A DNA stretch of 64,000 nt, taken from Bacteroides caecimuris. GTDB taxonomy: Bacteria > Bacteroidota > Bacteroidia > Bacteroidales > Bacteroidaceae. The position numbers and the translations under genes are program-made. Numbering within the stretch: the stretch's first letter is position 1; each line of letters begins with the position of its first letter. The stretch spans positions 1,116,001 to 1,180,000 of the forward strand of contig NZ_CP015401.2 in NCBI RefSeq assembly GCF_001688725.2, written 5' to 3'. This document shows positions 34,860-43,408 of this stretch, piece by piece. The notes beneath the pieces were generated by a model. It did not search any database, had not been told where the DNA came from, and saw only the letters and a list, made by a program, of their open reading frames with translations.

Positions 34860-36350
34860 TTTTCTACACCGGCACAATAAAAACCGAGGCCAACCCTCAA
34901 ACTCTGCTTCATACTTCGTTTAATTGTTACGAATGTCCTATATTTAAGGAGTGTAACTAAAAAATCTCAAATATGGACAAAGACAGAATCGTGGCCGGCC
35001 TTGATGTCCACAAAGATACAATTTATCTCTGTGTGATGGATAATACCGAGGCCGTTATTTTTGCAAAAGTTTATGGTACATTGACTCCTGATTTAGAACT
35101 TGTGTGTTCCGAGATGGTTTCTCATGGGGTGACAGAGGCAGCCATGGAAAGCACTTCAACCTATTGGGTCCCTGTGTGGAATGCCTTGTGCGAGAGCATG
35201 TCTCTCAAATTGGTAAATCCTTATTTTATAAAGCAGCTTCCCGGTCGCAAGAGTGATGTGAAGGATGCCCAATGGATAGCGGAATGCTTGTTGAAGAATC
35301 TGATTCGTGGAAGTTTTGTGCCGGATAAGACAGTGCAGGACATGCGCAAGTATAACCGTCGCATCTTCGACCTGAATGAAGACCTGACGTATAACAGCAA
35401 TAAACAGGACGCTGCTTTACAGCGATGTGGCTTCCGGTTAAGTAACTATGTCTCCCGAGTCAATGGAAAAAGCTATCAGAAGTGCGTCCGTGCAATAATA
35501 ACCGGGATAACCGACCCTGAGGAGCTGGTGAAACTCATTCATGGAAAAACTCTACGGAAATACGGACGCAACATCATAAAGGATGCCGTAACGGGTGACT
35601 TTCACCAGGCAGACATCTGTTTGTTAAAGCAATACGCAGAGCTTATAGGAGTAATCGAGCGACAAATCGAAGAATGCAGGAATGCTCTCATTTCCATGTG
35701 CCAGGAACACTTCCCGAAACAATTCAAACGTCTACAAAGTATCCCCGGTGTTAAAGAACGCGCCGCTTCGGCTATAATTGCGGAGACCGGGGCTGACATG
35801 AAACCGTTTGAAAAAGCAACAAACCTTGTGGGATGGTGTGGATTGAAACCACGCAATGATATAAGCAACAATAAAGTCAAAAGCAACAGGACGACGCATG
35901 GGAACCGATTCCTGCGTCAGATATTGATTGAAATATCCTGGGTCGCATCAAGAACCCGAAACTGCTTTTTCTCAAACTTCAGCTACGTGCAATGCACCCA
36001 ACGCCATAAGAACAAGATGAAGATACAAGTAGCCATCGCCCGAAAGTTATTGGTCGCAGTATGGCACATGCTGACAAAAGACGAGGATTTTATAGATGTT
36101 TACCTCAAGCGGCTTGAAAAGCAGGCGGAATGGCAAAATGATATTCAAGCATTAGAATCGTTATTGGTCGGATAGACCTTTCCGATATACCTCTATCGAC
36201 AACATAATTACCTTTGTGCTGCCACATGAGCGCGTTTACAAAATTATTGTATCCATAGAGGGATTGGACACCGGCGTAGTCCTTTTAGGCTGAAGAGGAA
36301 AGTAACAAACTTTACTAGTTCAGACGACAAAATACTTGTCGTCTTAGACG
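34860..36350 (+). mobile_element. IS110-family insertion sequence (ends approximate)
   Basis: One transposase gene with about 110 bp of non-coding sequence upstream and up to 175 bp downstream. Members of this family have no long terminal inverted repeats and make no clear target duplication, so ends could not be fixed by eye. Non-coding DNA at one end of such elements encodes a guide (bridge) RNA. A perfect hairpin AGACGACAA-AATAC-TTGTCGTCT at 36322-36344 lies near the right side and could belong to the element or to its flank. Confidence 0.55.
34973..36175 (+). CDS. IS110-family transposase (DEDD)
   Basis: A 400-residue recombinase of the IS110 family. The N-terminal RuvC-like DEDD domain is seen as VAGLDVHKDTIYLCV (D), AAMESTSTYWVPVW (E) and PGRKSDVKDAQWIAE (D, D). 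The C-terminal Transposase_20 region has LQSIPGVKERAASAIIAETG, then LVGWCGLKPRN and the serine-containing KSNRTTHGNRFLRQ. Full length and apparently intact. It lies at the right part of the island, upstream of and diverging from the AlbA_2 gene. Confidence 0.92.
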   Translation: MDKDRIVAGLDVHKDTIYLCVMDNTEAVIFAKVYGTLTPDLELVCSEMVSHGVTEAAMESTSTYWVPVWNALCESMSLKLVNPYFIKQLPGRKSDVKDAQWIAECLLKNLIRGSFVPDKTVQDMRKYNRRIFDLNEDLTYNSNKQDAALQRCGFRLSNYVSRVNGKSYQKCVRAIITGITDPEELVKLIHGKTLRKYGRNIIKDAVTGDFHQADICLLKQYAELIGVIERQIEECRNALISMCQEHFPKQFKRLQSIPGVKERAASAIIAETGADMKPFEKATNLVGWCGLKPRNDISNNKVKSNRTTHGNRFLRQILIEISWVASRTRNCFFSNFSYVQCTQRHKNKMKIQVAIARKLLVAVWHMLTKDEDFIDVYLKRLEKQAEWQNDIQALESLLVG

Positions 36351-36609
36351 TTTTGTGGGAAAATTTACGGACTATAAGTATAATTAATTAGATACAAGTA
36401 AGTTACATGCGAATATAAGAGCGGGAGATTTTTCTTTTTAGAGGAAAGGTAAGGATAAAACCGAAAAATCAGTTAAAATTACTATTTTCTTTTGATTTAA
36501 TTCTATGTAATTTTTCAAACAAACAGGACGATGAGGTGGTTGGCTTATATCAGTTTCAGTCTTTATTTTAATAATGATATGTGTCATATTGGCAAGTTAC
36601 TCCTGAATA
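36176..36609. other. Non-coding stretch downstream of the IS110 transposase
   Basis: About 430 bp without a recognisable gene. The first 170 bp hold the structured IS flank and the hairpin at 36322-36344; the rest is AT-rich and unremarkable. The island's right border must lie here or just downstream, but no att repeat was recognised. Confidence 0.4.
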
Positions 36610-36771
36610 TTCTCCCGCAGAGAAAGGTTATCCACCCGTACCATCTTCTCCGACACGAACTTCAAATATGACGAGAACTTCTGGAAAGAGTTCAACGTCA
36701 TCCCGTTGGAAACGGAAATCGGTAAACTGATAGAAAAAGTCTCTTTGAAGATAGAAGAAATAGGTGATTGA
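36610..36771 (+). pseudogene. C-terminal remnant of an outer-membrane-type protein
   Basis: An open frame with no start ends at TGA 36769-36771 and encodes TIFSDTNFKYDENFWKEFNV then PLETEIGKLIEKV. The YDENFWKEFNVI pattern resembles the C-termini of Bacteroides carboxypeptidase-regulatory-domain proteins. All upstream coding sequence is lost, so it may be a chromosomal gene cut by the island. Confidence 0.4.
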
Positions 36772-36776
36772 TTTGT

Positions 36777-36807
36777 TTTGCCGTTCGATGAGATTGCTGT
36801 AACTTTG
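36777..36807 (+). promoter_or_regulatory. Bacteroides promoter of the DUF4250 gene
   Basis: TTTG at 36777-36780, 19 bp spacer, then TAACTTTG at 36800-36807. Both elements and the spacing match the Bacteroides primary sigma consensus exactly; the ATG follows 25 bp later. Confidence 0.8.
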
Positions 36808-36832
36808 CGCCCGGTTTAAAATATTGTATGTT

Positions 36833-37009
36833 ATGGAATTACCAAAAGACCCGATGATGCTGTTCAGTGTCATTAATATGAAGTTGCGTGATTGTTATTC
36901 TTCACTAGACGAACTTTGTGAAGATATGGACGTAAATAAGGATGAGTTAGTGAATCAGTTGAAAGCTGCCGGTTTCGAGTATAGTGCGGAACATAATAAG
37001 TTCTGGTAA
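36833..37009 (+). CDS. DUF4250 domain protein
   Basis: A 58-residue protein, MELPKDPMMLFSVINMKLRD... ending GFEYSAEHNKFW. The preferred start is ATG 36833; an in-frame ATG nine bases earlier is less likely because homologues begin at the LPKDP motif. DUF4250 proteins are small, widespread in anaerobes and of unknown function. The gene has a perfect promoter and its own terminator, so it is a stand-alone unit. Confidence 0.88.
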   Translation: MELPKDPMMLFSVINMKLRDCYSSLDELCEDMDVNKDELVNQLKAAGFEYSAEHNKFW

Positions 37010-37047
37010 TCATCTTCCTGTTTACAGTTTATAGATAAAACATTTGA

Positions 37048-37089
37048 AGCGCTGCCGTAGCCTCTGTAAAGGCTTTGGCAGCGCTTTTT
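37048..37089 (+). terminator. Terminator after the DUF4250 gene
   Basis: AGCGCTGCC pairs with GGCAGCGCT, with an inner CCT/AGG, followed by TTTTT. Strong rho-independent form. Confidence 0.9.
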
Positions 37090-37211
37090 CCATCCAATTG
37101 CGCAATCTTTCTTTTCTCCTTCTTCATGTTAATAAAAGCAAAATGCAAATTTCCGTATTTAACTTCCATATCCTTCTGCGTTCTAACTGATAAAGCTCAG
37201 AAAAAGAATTG

Positions 37212-37751
37212 ATGATAAACGAGAATAAAATTCGTGAAGTTTGTTCCTCGAATCGCGAACGGGGATTCAAGATGCTGATGGACTCTTTCCAGGTGCCGAT
37301 ATATAATTATATCCGTAGACTGGTCGTCTCTCACGAAGATGCGGAAGATGTGCTTCAGGAAGTCTTTATCCGGGTATTCCGGCATATCGACCAGTTTCGC
37401 GAAGAAAGTTCACTGTCGACTTGGATGTACCGGATTGCAACGAATGAGAGCTTACGTTTGCTGAACAGCCGTAAAGATGAAGGAGTTGTTTCTGCGGAAG
37501 ATGTACGGGAAGAGTTGATGGGCAAGTTGAAGGCTTCCGATTACATTGATTATGAGAATGAACTGGCAGTGAAGTTTCAGGAAGCCATTTTAAGTCTGCC
37601 GGAAAAGCAGCGGCTTGTCTTCAACTTGCGTTATTACGACGAACTTGAATATGAAGAGATTGCCCGTGTACTGGACAGTAAAGTGGATACGCTTAAAGTG
37701 AATTACCACTATGCGAAAGAAAAGATAAAGGAATATATATTAAACAGATAG
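37212..37751 (+). CDS. ECF-type RNA polymerase sigma factor
   Basis: A 179-residue sigma-70 family protein of the extracytoplasmic function group, with region 2 (SHEDAEDVLQEVFIRVFRHI, then SSLSTWMYRIATN) and region 4 (LPEKQRLVFNLRYYDELEYE, EIARVLDSKVDTLKVNYHYA). The start at ATG 37212 is preferred to the overlapping TTG 37209. It is 4 bp upstream of a small membrane protein that may be its anti-sigma factor, and forms an operon with that gene and a periplasmic protein gene. Confidence 0.92.
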   Translation: MINENKIREVCSSNRERGFKMLMDSFQVPIYNYIRRLVVSHEDAEDVLQEVFIRVFRHIDQFREESSLSTWMYRIATNESLRLLNSRKDEGVVSAEDVREELMGKLKASDYIDYENELAVKFQEAILSLPEKQRLVFNLRYYDELEYEEIARVLDSKVDTLKVNYHYAKEKIKEYILNR

Positions 37752-37755
37752 GACG

Positions 37756-38112
37756 ATGAAAAAGGAATTTGATTTTGACGATATTGGTAAACGGACGCCT
37801 TACCGTACCCCCGATGGATTCTTCGAGGATATGCAGCGGAAAGTAATGGAGCGTGCCGGAGTGAAACAACAGCGGAAATCTCCCATGAAGCTGATTATTT
37901 CTACGGTAGTTGCCATAGCGGCCATGTTGACAGGGCTTTTGTTTGTTCCGTCTTTCTATCGGGCGGATGATGTCAAGCCGTCTTCGTCAAATGTGTTGGC
38001 TGTTGAAAGAAACAATGCTACAGACCAGGTAGACAAATGGATTAAAGAACTGTCGGATGAGGAGTTGGAAGAGCTCGTCAGCTTCTCTGAGAACGATATA
38101 TTTTTGTATTAA
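37756..38112 (+). CDS. Small single-span membrane protein, possible anti-sigma factor
   Basis: A 118-residue protein: a cytoplasmic N-terminus (FDFDDIGKRTPYRTPDGFFE), one transmembrane helix at about residues 45-66 (LIISTVVAIAAMLTGLLFV) and an acidic periplasmic tail. The PYRTPDGFFE motif recurs in Bacteroidetes proteins encoded right after ECF sigma genes. Size and position fit an anti-sigma factor, but no zinc or other ASD motif is seen. Likely co-transcribed with the sigma gene. Confidence 0.7.
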   Translation: MKKEFDFDDIGKRTPYRTPDGFFEDMQRKVMERAGVKQQRKSPMKLIISTVVAIAAMLTGLLFVPSFYRADDVKPSSSNVLAVERNNATDQVDKWIKELSDEELEELVSFSENDIFLY

Positions 38113-38144
38113 GTGAATCAATTAATTATTAAAACGTGAAAATT

Positions 38145-38705
38145 ATGAAGATGAAGTTTATTTATGTAATTTGGGCTGCTCTTTTGATGGGAAGCCAGAT
38201 GTCCCTTTCTGCTCAGAATAAAGACAATAAAGAAAGGAAACAGCGTCCTACACTAGAACAGATGACGCAGATGCAAACCAATCAGATGATTAGGACACTG
38301 ATGCTGGATGATGCGACTGCTGCCAAGTTTACTCCGGTTTACGGGGAATATCTGAAAGAACTGCGCGAATGCCGCATGATGAATCGCAAACCGAGAGCGG
38401 AAAAGCCGCAGGGCACGGAAGTTGCTGCAAAAAAAGAAGGTCAGAAACCGGCTATGACTGATGCTGAAATAGCAACGATGCTGAAAAACCAGTTTGCTCA
38501 AAGCCGTAAGACGCTCGATGTCCGTGAGAAGTATTACAATGAATTCAGCAAGATACTGTCTCAAAAGCAGATAATGAAGATGTATCAGCAGGAGAAAAGC
38601 AATGCGAATAAGTTCAGAAAAGAGTTTGACCGTAGAAAAGGACAGCAACCCGGACAAGGACATCACCATCAGGGACAGAGACCTCGCACTCCGCGTCAAG
38701 GCTAA
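38145..38705 (+). CDS. Periplasmic helical protein, Spy/CpxP-like
   Basis: About 186 residues from ATG 38145 (a GTG three codons earlier is possible). It has a signal peptide (FIYVIWAALLMGSQMSLSAQ). The helical, highly charged body includes TLEQMTQMQTNQMIRTLMLD and KILSQKQIMKMYQQEKSNAN, a pattern like the LTxxQ segments of Spy/CpxP periplasmic chaperones. The tail is Gln/His/Arg-rich (GQQPGQGHHHQGQRP). As third gene of an ECF sigma operon it probably serves envelope stress response; this is inferred from context. Confidence 0.72.
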   Translation: MKMKFIYVIWAALLMGSQMSLSAQNKDNKERKQRPTLEQMTQMQTNQMIRTLMLDDATAAKFTPVYGEYLKELRECRMMNRKPRAEKPQGTEVAAKKEGQKPAMTDAEIATMLKNQFAQSRKTLDVREKYYNEFSKILSQKQIMKMYQQEKSNANKFRKEFDRRKGQQPGQGHHHQGQRPRTPRQG

Positions 38706-38856
38706 GAACAGAGGCTAAGTTTATTTTATCAGTTTAATCAACACAATTTGAACATAGGCAGTCATAGGTGTTTTTTCAGTTGGTTTTTAGCATATTTTCT
38801 GTATGAACCGTTAGTCGGTATGGCGAATATTTATTAAATTGCTGATGGTTATATAT

Positions 38857-38893
38857 AAAAACAGCCGGCAAACTCTGTTTGCCGGCTGTTTTT
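38857..38893. terminator. Bidirectional terminator between the sigma operon and nfo
   Basis: ACAGCCGGCAAAC-TCT-GTTTGCCGGCTGT is a perfect 13-bp stem flanked by A-run and T-run, so it can serve both the rightward sigma operon and the leftward nfo gene. Confidence 0.92.
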
Positions 38894-38941
38894 GTCTTTC
38901 AATCTACTTTGTTCTTATTTCCTTTTATGACTGTCGATTTT

Positions 38942-39775
38942 TTATTCGATGCTTCTTAACCAGGCAATCTCTTCCGTCCACTTGCTTTCATCCGGAGTTT
39001 CGAGTATCAACGGTATATTGTCAAATCTCGGATCCTGCATCAACCTTTCAAAAAAAGCTTTTCCAATCAGTCCCTCACCAATACTATCATGACGGTCTAC
39101 ATGAGTGCCTAATGCTTTCTTTGAGTCATTCAAGTGCATGCCGCGTAGATAACTGAATCCCACTTCCTTATCGAACTCGTCGAATACTTTGTCATACTCA
39201 TTCACTATATCATAACCAGCTGTGTAGGTATGGCAAGTATCGAGACAAACCCCTATCCGGCTTTTGTCATCCACCCGGTCAATGATATATTTTAGTTGCC
39301 AGAATTCGCTTCCCAGATTACTGCCTTGTCCGGCGGTATTCTCGATAACGGCTGTCACTCCTTTCGTCTTTTCCAAAGTGATGTTGATACTTTCTGCGAT
39401 AAGTGACAGGCAATCTTCTGTTGATATTTTATTGAGAGAGCTGCCGGGGTGGAAATTCAGGAGTTTCAATCCGAGTTGTTCGCAACGTTGCATTTCATCC
39501 AGAAAAGCGGCACGGCTTTTTGCCAATCCTTCTTCCTCCGGGTGTCCCAAATTAATAAGGTAACTGTCATGGGGCAGGATATATTCCGTCTGGAAACCGA
39601 ACTTCTCACAATTCTCTTTGAAAAGACTGATACTTTCCTTTGTTAACGGTTTGCTTACCCATTGGCGTTGGTTCTTTGTGAATAGTGCAAAAGCATTTGC
39701 TCCTATCTCATGCGCATTGACGGGGGCGAATTCTACGCCACCGGATGCGCTTACATGTGCTCCGATATACTTCAT
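38942..39775 (-). CDS. nfo: Endonuclease IV (AP endonuclease)
   Basis: A 277-residue zinc-dependent AP endonuclease that incises 5' of abasic sites in base excision repair. Metal-ligand motifs of the family are visible in order: [75 protein letters not shown] and LILETP. Full length. It stands alone with a -7 box upstream and the bidirectional terminator downstream. Confidence 0.96.
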   Translation of the reverse strand: MKYIGAHVSASGGVEFAPVNAHEIGANAFALFTKNQRQWVSKPLTKESISLFKENCEKFGFQTEYILPHDSYLINLGHPEEEGLAKSRAAFLDEMQRCEQLGLKLLNFHPGSSLNKISTEDCLSLIAESINITLEKTKGVTAVIENTAGQGSNLGSEFWQLKYIIDRVDDKSRIGVCLDTCHTYTAGYDIVNEYDKVFDEFDKEVGFSYLRGMHLNDSKKALGTHVDRHDSIGEGLIGKAFFERLMQDPRFDNIPLILETPDESKWTEEIAWLRSIE

Positions 39776-39800
39776 ATTTTATTTCTTTTGATTCTTGTCT

Positions 39801-39809
39801 GCAAATATA
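39801..39809 (-). promoter_or_regulatory. -7 box of nfo
   Basis: The minus strand reads TATATTTGC (TAnnTTTG match), 26 bp upstream of the nfo ATG. Confidence 0.6.
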
Positions 39810-40160
39810 ACATTTTTATGAGAGTTGATGTTTGAATAGGATAATTGTATTTGCAATATAGTTTGTTTCGATACGGTTATGAATCGAATCATAGTCCATA
39901 TATAGTTTTGATGTTGATTGGATTTTTTTCGATTGCTTGATTATATTATATATTATTTCGATTGCCTGCTATTGCTTCGTTTGACTATAGTTATGCGAAA
40001 TAAAAATAGGCAATGAAACAGGTCTTGATAGCTGATCTGCGGAATAAAATAGCCTAAAAGGTTTCGAACGTTCCGGTGTGGATTTAATTAACAACAGAAA
40101 ATATACTCGAGAGCAACTCTCAAAACTGTGTCGGGCAAAACTCGGAGCAGGCTCTTAATA

Positions 40161-40446
40161 ACCCACTTTTCATTCATTAATAGAAAAGTTCTCTTTCATT
40201 AATTGTAAACTTCTTATTATCAGCATGTAAACTTGTTTTTCATTAACCGTAATCTATAAACGCAAGCTTCGTTTATAAAAACAAAGGCTTTGATTATAAA
40301 AACGAAGCTTGCAATTATATAATCAAAGCTTGCGTTTATAGTTTGTATCGAATGAAAAGAAAGTTTCCTTCCTGTCCGAAGGAACTTTATACTTAATGGG
40401 CGGGAAGTTTTCTATTAATAGCCAAGAGCGCAACTGTTAATACCCC
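40161..40446. repeat. Degenerate 22-bp-period repeat array between nfo and the heparan locus
   Basis: Cutting the sequence every 22 bp from 40161 aligns similar units, e.g. GAAAAGTTCTCTTTCATTAA (40183), GTAAACTTCTTATTATCAG (40205), GTAAACTTGTTTTTCATTAA (40227), GAAAGTTTCCTTCCTGTCC (40359), GGAACTTTATACTTAATGG (40381) and GGAAGTTTTCTATTAATAG (40403). A central stretch (40258-40337) instead has four palindromes centred on AAGCTT/AAAGGCTTT at 20-21 bp spacing. No gene was seen in 39810-40774. Confidence 0.6.
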
Positions 40447-40774
40447 TTCCGCCAACTACAGACGGACGCGACAAGAAGAGCCGGGGTAAGTTGAAATATC
40501 AGCTATAAAATTATGACTGAAGAGAATTTAAACAGGCTCTGAGTTATAACATTTAAACGATTATCACTATGTTCTCAGAGACTAAAATTACAGAGATTTA
40601 TTGTATGGCAGATGATTTTTTGTACGTTCAGTTAACCCTAGAGGGGATGGTGAGGATTTTTGCAAGTAAAAAGAAAGGAGATTAATATGGCGAGACCAAT
40701 AAAAGAAACTTGAACGATTTTATTTTCTGATTCAAGAGGATACCCTTTTCGGACACCCTCTTGAATACTGTTGG

Positions 40775-43408
40775 CTATATCTCAAAATCAGGTAAATAGT
40801 CCGTCAGAACTTTGCTGACCTGTTTACCTTCCACCTGGTCAGTGACAATCGTCGCACCTTCCTTTTTACCTGCATCATAATTCAAGGAAACCTTTTCAGC
40901 CTTATTGGTGACACTGATAGCGGCCTTTCCTTTATCTGTCAGATTACAAGTGATAACCCAATTGCCTACCTGTACGGTATTGCCTTTACGAATCACTTCC
41001 ATGTCCGGACGGTTGTTCCCGTGAGTGTCCATAACCGTTAAGAAACGGGCGGTTTTGCAAGGAACGGTTGTTGAGGAGAAATGCCAGTGGTTGGGATATT
41101 TCAGAGCCTTTCCCTGGGCATTCGTTACATTCTTCCAGTTGGTCGGGGCGCAGAAGAAAGTATCTATGATAGCTTGTTCTGTTTTTGCCGAGCTGAATAA
41201 ATGAGCCACGGAGGTACCACCGGCTTTATTCTTTCCAGTGATTTTCACTTTATCGGGCAGTTCCTGCATTTCCATCGGAAGTTCTACCGTATGCAGAAGA
41301 TAACTCCATGTCACAGCTTCTTTTCCTTCCAGTTCATCATAGATAACGTACACTCCGGTAGTTCCCAATTGGATGATGTGGCGGCGGAACATGTCTACTT
41401 TGTTTTCGTCCCAACCTTTCTCAGGCGTGTATTGAGTGCCGGACAATTCACCGCGTTTCAGCCATAGGGGGGAAGTCACATCGCCATAAGCGTTGGAAGC
41501 ATCGCCGACCATGTACGAAATCTTTTCTCCTTCATACCAGCGTGGAATCCATCCGTATCCTTCCGTTCCTATCTTCTGGGTCATTCCGTTGACCAGCATG
41601 CTATTATGCGCACGTGTATTACGGTACGAATACATGCAATGGTCGTCTGTGAATCCTGTACGGTGTCCGCTACTGTAGAAAATAGCTTTGCCGCCATAAA
41701 AAGTATTGAAAGCATTCTGATTGGCAAGTGCATGGGAGGTGGAACCATAAGGGCTGGAACGGAATGACAACATTGCATTCTTATCTATGTCTCCCAAAGA
41801 AGTATGCATCGTTGCAATTCCTGTTTCGTTGAATACCTTTGTCATGGGAAGTTCTGCCAATGAGTGGTCCTCTGTTGGTAAAGATTTTCTTGTCGTACAA
41901 CGATACCAGGTCAAGTCGCCGGATTTTCCCAAGAATGTTTTCTTCATAATATCCGGTTCTTTCTCCAATATCGTGCGTGCATAAGCGGCTGCCCAAGGGT
42001 TGTTGCATTCGCGTGCCAATGCGTCCGCATAACCTACCCGTGTACCGTTCGGTTTCATCTTCGTTTCATGCGAATTGCCTTGTCCGGCAGATTTCGAGAA
42101 TGGCGGTTGCTGGTAAATAACGTAAAGTGCGTTATTGTTATACCAAGGATCGGCAAAGAAGTCGAATCCGCTGATACGGGAGTAGAAAGCGGGGACTTCG
42201 ATCAATGTACGGAGATTGACATGAAAATAAGAATCACCGTTGTGCCATCCGCCGTCGGCATTCAGTCCCGGCAGACGGGATACCCACTCGTTGTAGCAAT
42301 AGTCCACCCAAGTGGAAGCCATCGGGAGTTCGCCATACGTAGCAAAGGCTGCCATATTCAGAATACGGAATGTCATTTGCCAAACGTGGTTGTCGGCAAT
42401 ACGGTTTTCGAGATGGTTGACGTATTCGTGATAGAACTTCTTGCCGTTGTCACGGATAGTTCTTAAAAGCAACTTCTTCTCTTCCGGTGTCAACAGATTG
42501 TACCATGCGTCATAAGCCGAAGTGCTCATGGACAGGATAGTGGAACGGTTGAAGTCTCCTGCAAAGTATTTGCTGTTCTTCCAGGAAAGAATTTCGGAAA
42601 GGCGTTTGATACCTTCTTTATAATACACGTCATCTTTAGTCAGCAGATAGGCACGTACCATCGATTCGATATTCGCTTCTTCGCGGTCTACAATCTTCCG
42701 GCTTTCACGAATCAGGGCGGAGCGATACTGCACAATATTGGTCAACTTGACAACTTGCGTCGTATCAATCTCTTCTTCCAAATGCTTCAACGGGTGGTTG
42801 AGGCATTTGTTGGCTTTCGTGATGTACGCTTGTGCTTCCGGGTTATTCTTATTCCTTTCGATAATGTTGTCCCATTCGTTGGCATCAAGCAGGATGCGCG
42901 GATGGGACCTGGGCAATTTAGCCAATACTTCTTGCAATGAAGGCGGATTGAATGTGCGTGTCTGGTCGTCTACATAAAAATGATAAACAGGCGACCATTC
43001 TTCCTTTCCGTCTTTATCTACATAAGCGTGTTGCCAATACCATATCCCTTTTCCGAATAATTTGAAAGGATTGAAGAAAGCCCACTTCCTTTCCGCAGTG
43101 ATTACCTCCGACTTGAATTCCGGATCGCGTGCAATACGGATACGGTAAGTCACTTCCGGTTTGAAATCCTCTTCTTCTACACCGTCAAGTACGGCGCCGA
43201 GATGAGGAAACTTGTCCGGCCACATGAAACGTGGCGGATTGACTGCTATATGCTGTCCGTCCAGTGGGGAAGGCGTTTCGCGGACTTCGTGCATCAAAGT
43301 CTGTTGAGTCAGGCGCATGATTCCTTTTTGCGCATACCCGTTGGTGGATAGCAGAATGGTAAACAAGAACGCCATAATCAGCGTCAACATACCTAAATTC
43401 TTTCTCAT
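40775..43408 (-). CDS. PL15-type heparin/heparan sulfate lyase (BT4652-like)
   Basis: An 877-residue exported polysaccharide lyase. The signal peptide is LTLIMAFLFTILLSTNGYAQ. An N-terminal beta/DUF4962-like domain (about 30-160: MWPDKFPHLGAVLDG, VYHFYVDDQTRTF) is followed by a long alpha/alpha toroid and a C-terminal beta-sandwich of the heparinase II/III class. Likely catalytic-region motifs are NRIADNHVWQ, GGWHNGDSYFHV, SAGQGNSHETKM and RAHNSMLVNG. By position and length it matches the exo-acting heparan lyase of the B. thetaiotaomicron heparin locus. It lacks a lipobox and is predicted periplasmic. Its start overlaps the ROK gene's stop by 4 bp. Last gene of the locus. Confidence 0.87.
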   Translation of the reverse strand: MRKNLGMLTLIMAFLFTILLSTNGYAQKGIMRLTQQTLMHEVRETPSPLDGQHIAVNPPRFMWPDKFPHLGAVLDGVEEEDFKPEVTYRIRIARDPEFKSEVITAERKWAFFNPFKLFGKGIWYWQHAYVDKDGKEEWSPVYHFYVDDQTRTFNPPSLQEVLAKLPRSHPRILLDANEWDNIIERNKNNPEAQAYITKANKCLNHPLKHLEEEIDTTQVVKLTNIVQYRSALIRESRKIVDREEANIESMVRAYLLTKDDVYYKEGIKRLSEILSWKNSKYFAGDFNRSTILSMSTSAYDAWYNLLTPEEKKLLLRTIRDNGKKFYHEYVNHLENRIADNHVWQMTFRILNMAAFATYGELPMASTWVDYCYNEWVSRLPGLNADGGWHNGDSYFHVNLRTLIEVPAFYSRISGFDFFADPWYNNNALYVIYQQPPFSKSAGQGNSHETKMKPNGTRVGYADALARECNNPWAAAYARTILEKEPDIMKKTFLGKSGDLTWYRCTTRKSLPTEDHSLAELPMTKVFNETGIATMHTSLGDIDKNAMLSFRSSPYGSTSHALANQNAFNTFYGGKAIFYSSGHRTGFTDDHCMYSYRNTRAHNSMLVNGMTQKIGTEGYGWIPRWYEGEKISYMVGDASNAYGDVTSPLWLKRGELSGTQYTPEKGWDENKVDMFRRHIIQLGTTGVYVIYDELEGKEAVTWSYLLHTVELPMEMQELPDKVKITGKNKAGGTSVAHLFSSAKTEQAIIDTFFCAPTNWKNVTNAQGKALKYPNHWHFSSTTVPCKTARFLTVMDTHGNNRPDMEVIRKGNTVQVGNWVITCNLTDKGKAAISVTNKAEKVSLNYDAGKKEGATIVTDQVEGKQVSKVLTDYLPDFEI

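Noticed and set aside
40161..40446. CRISPR array
   Set aside because: Units are degenerate and contiguous at 22 bp with no unique spacers.
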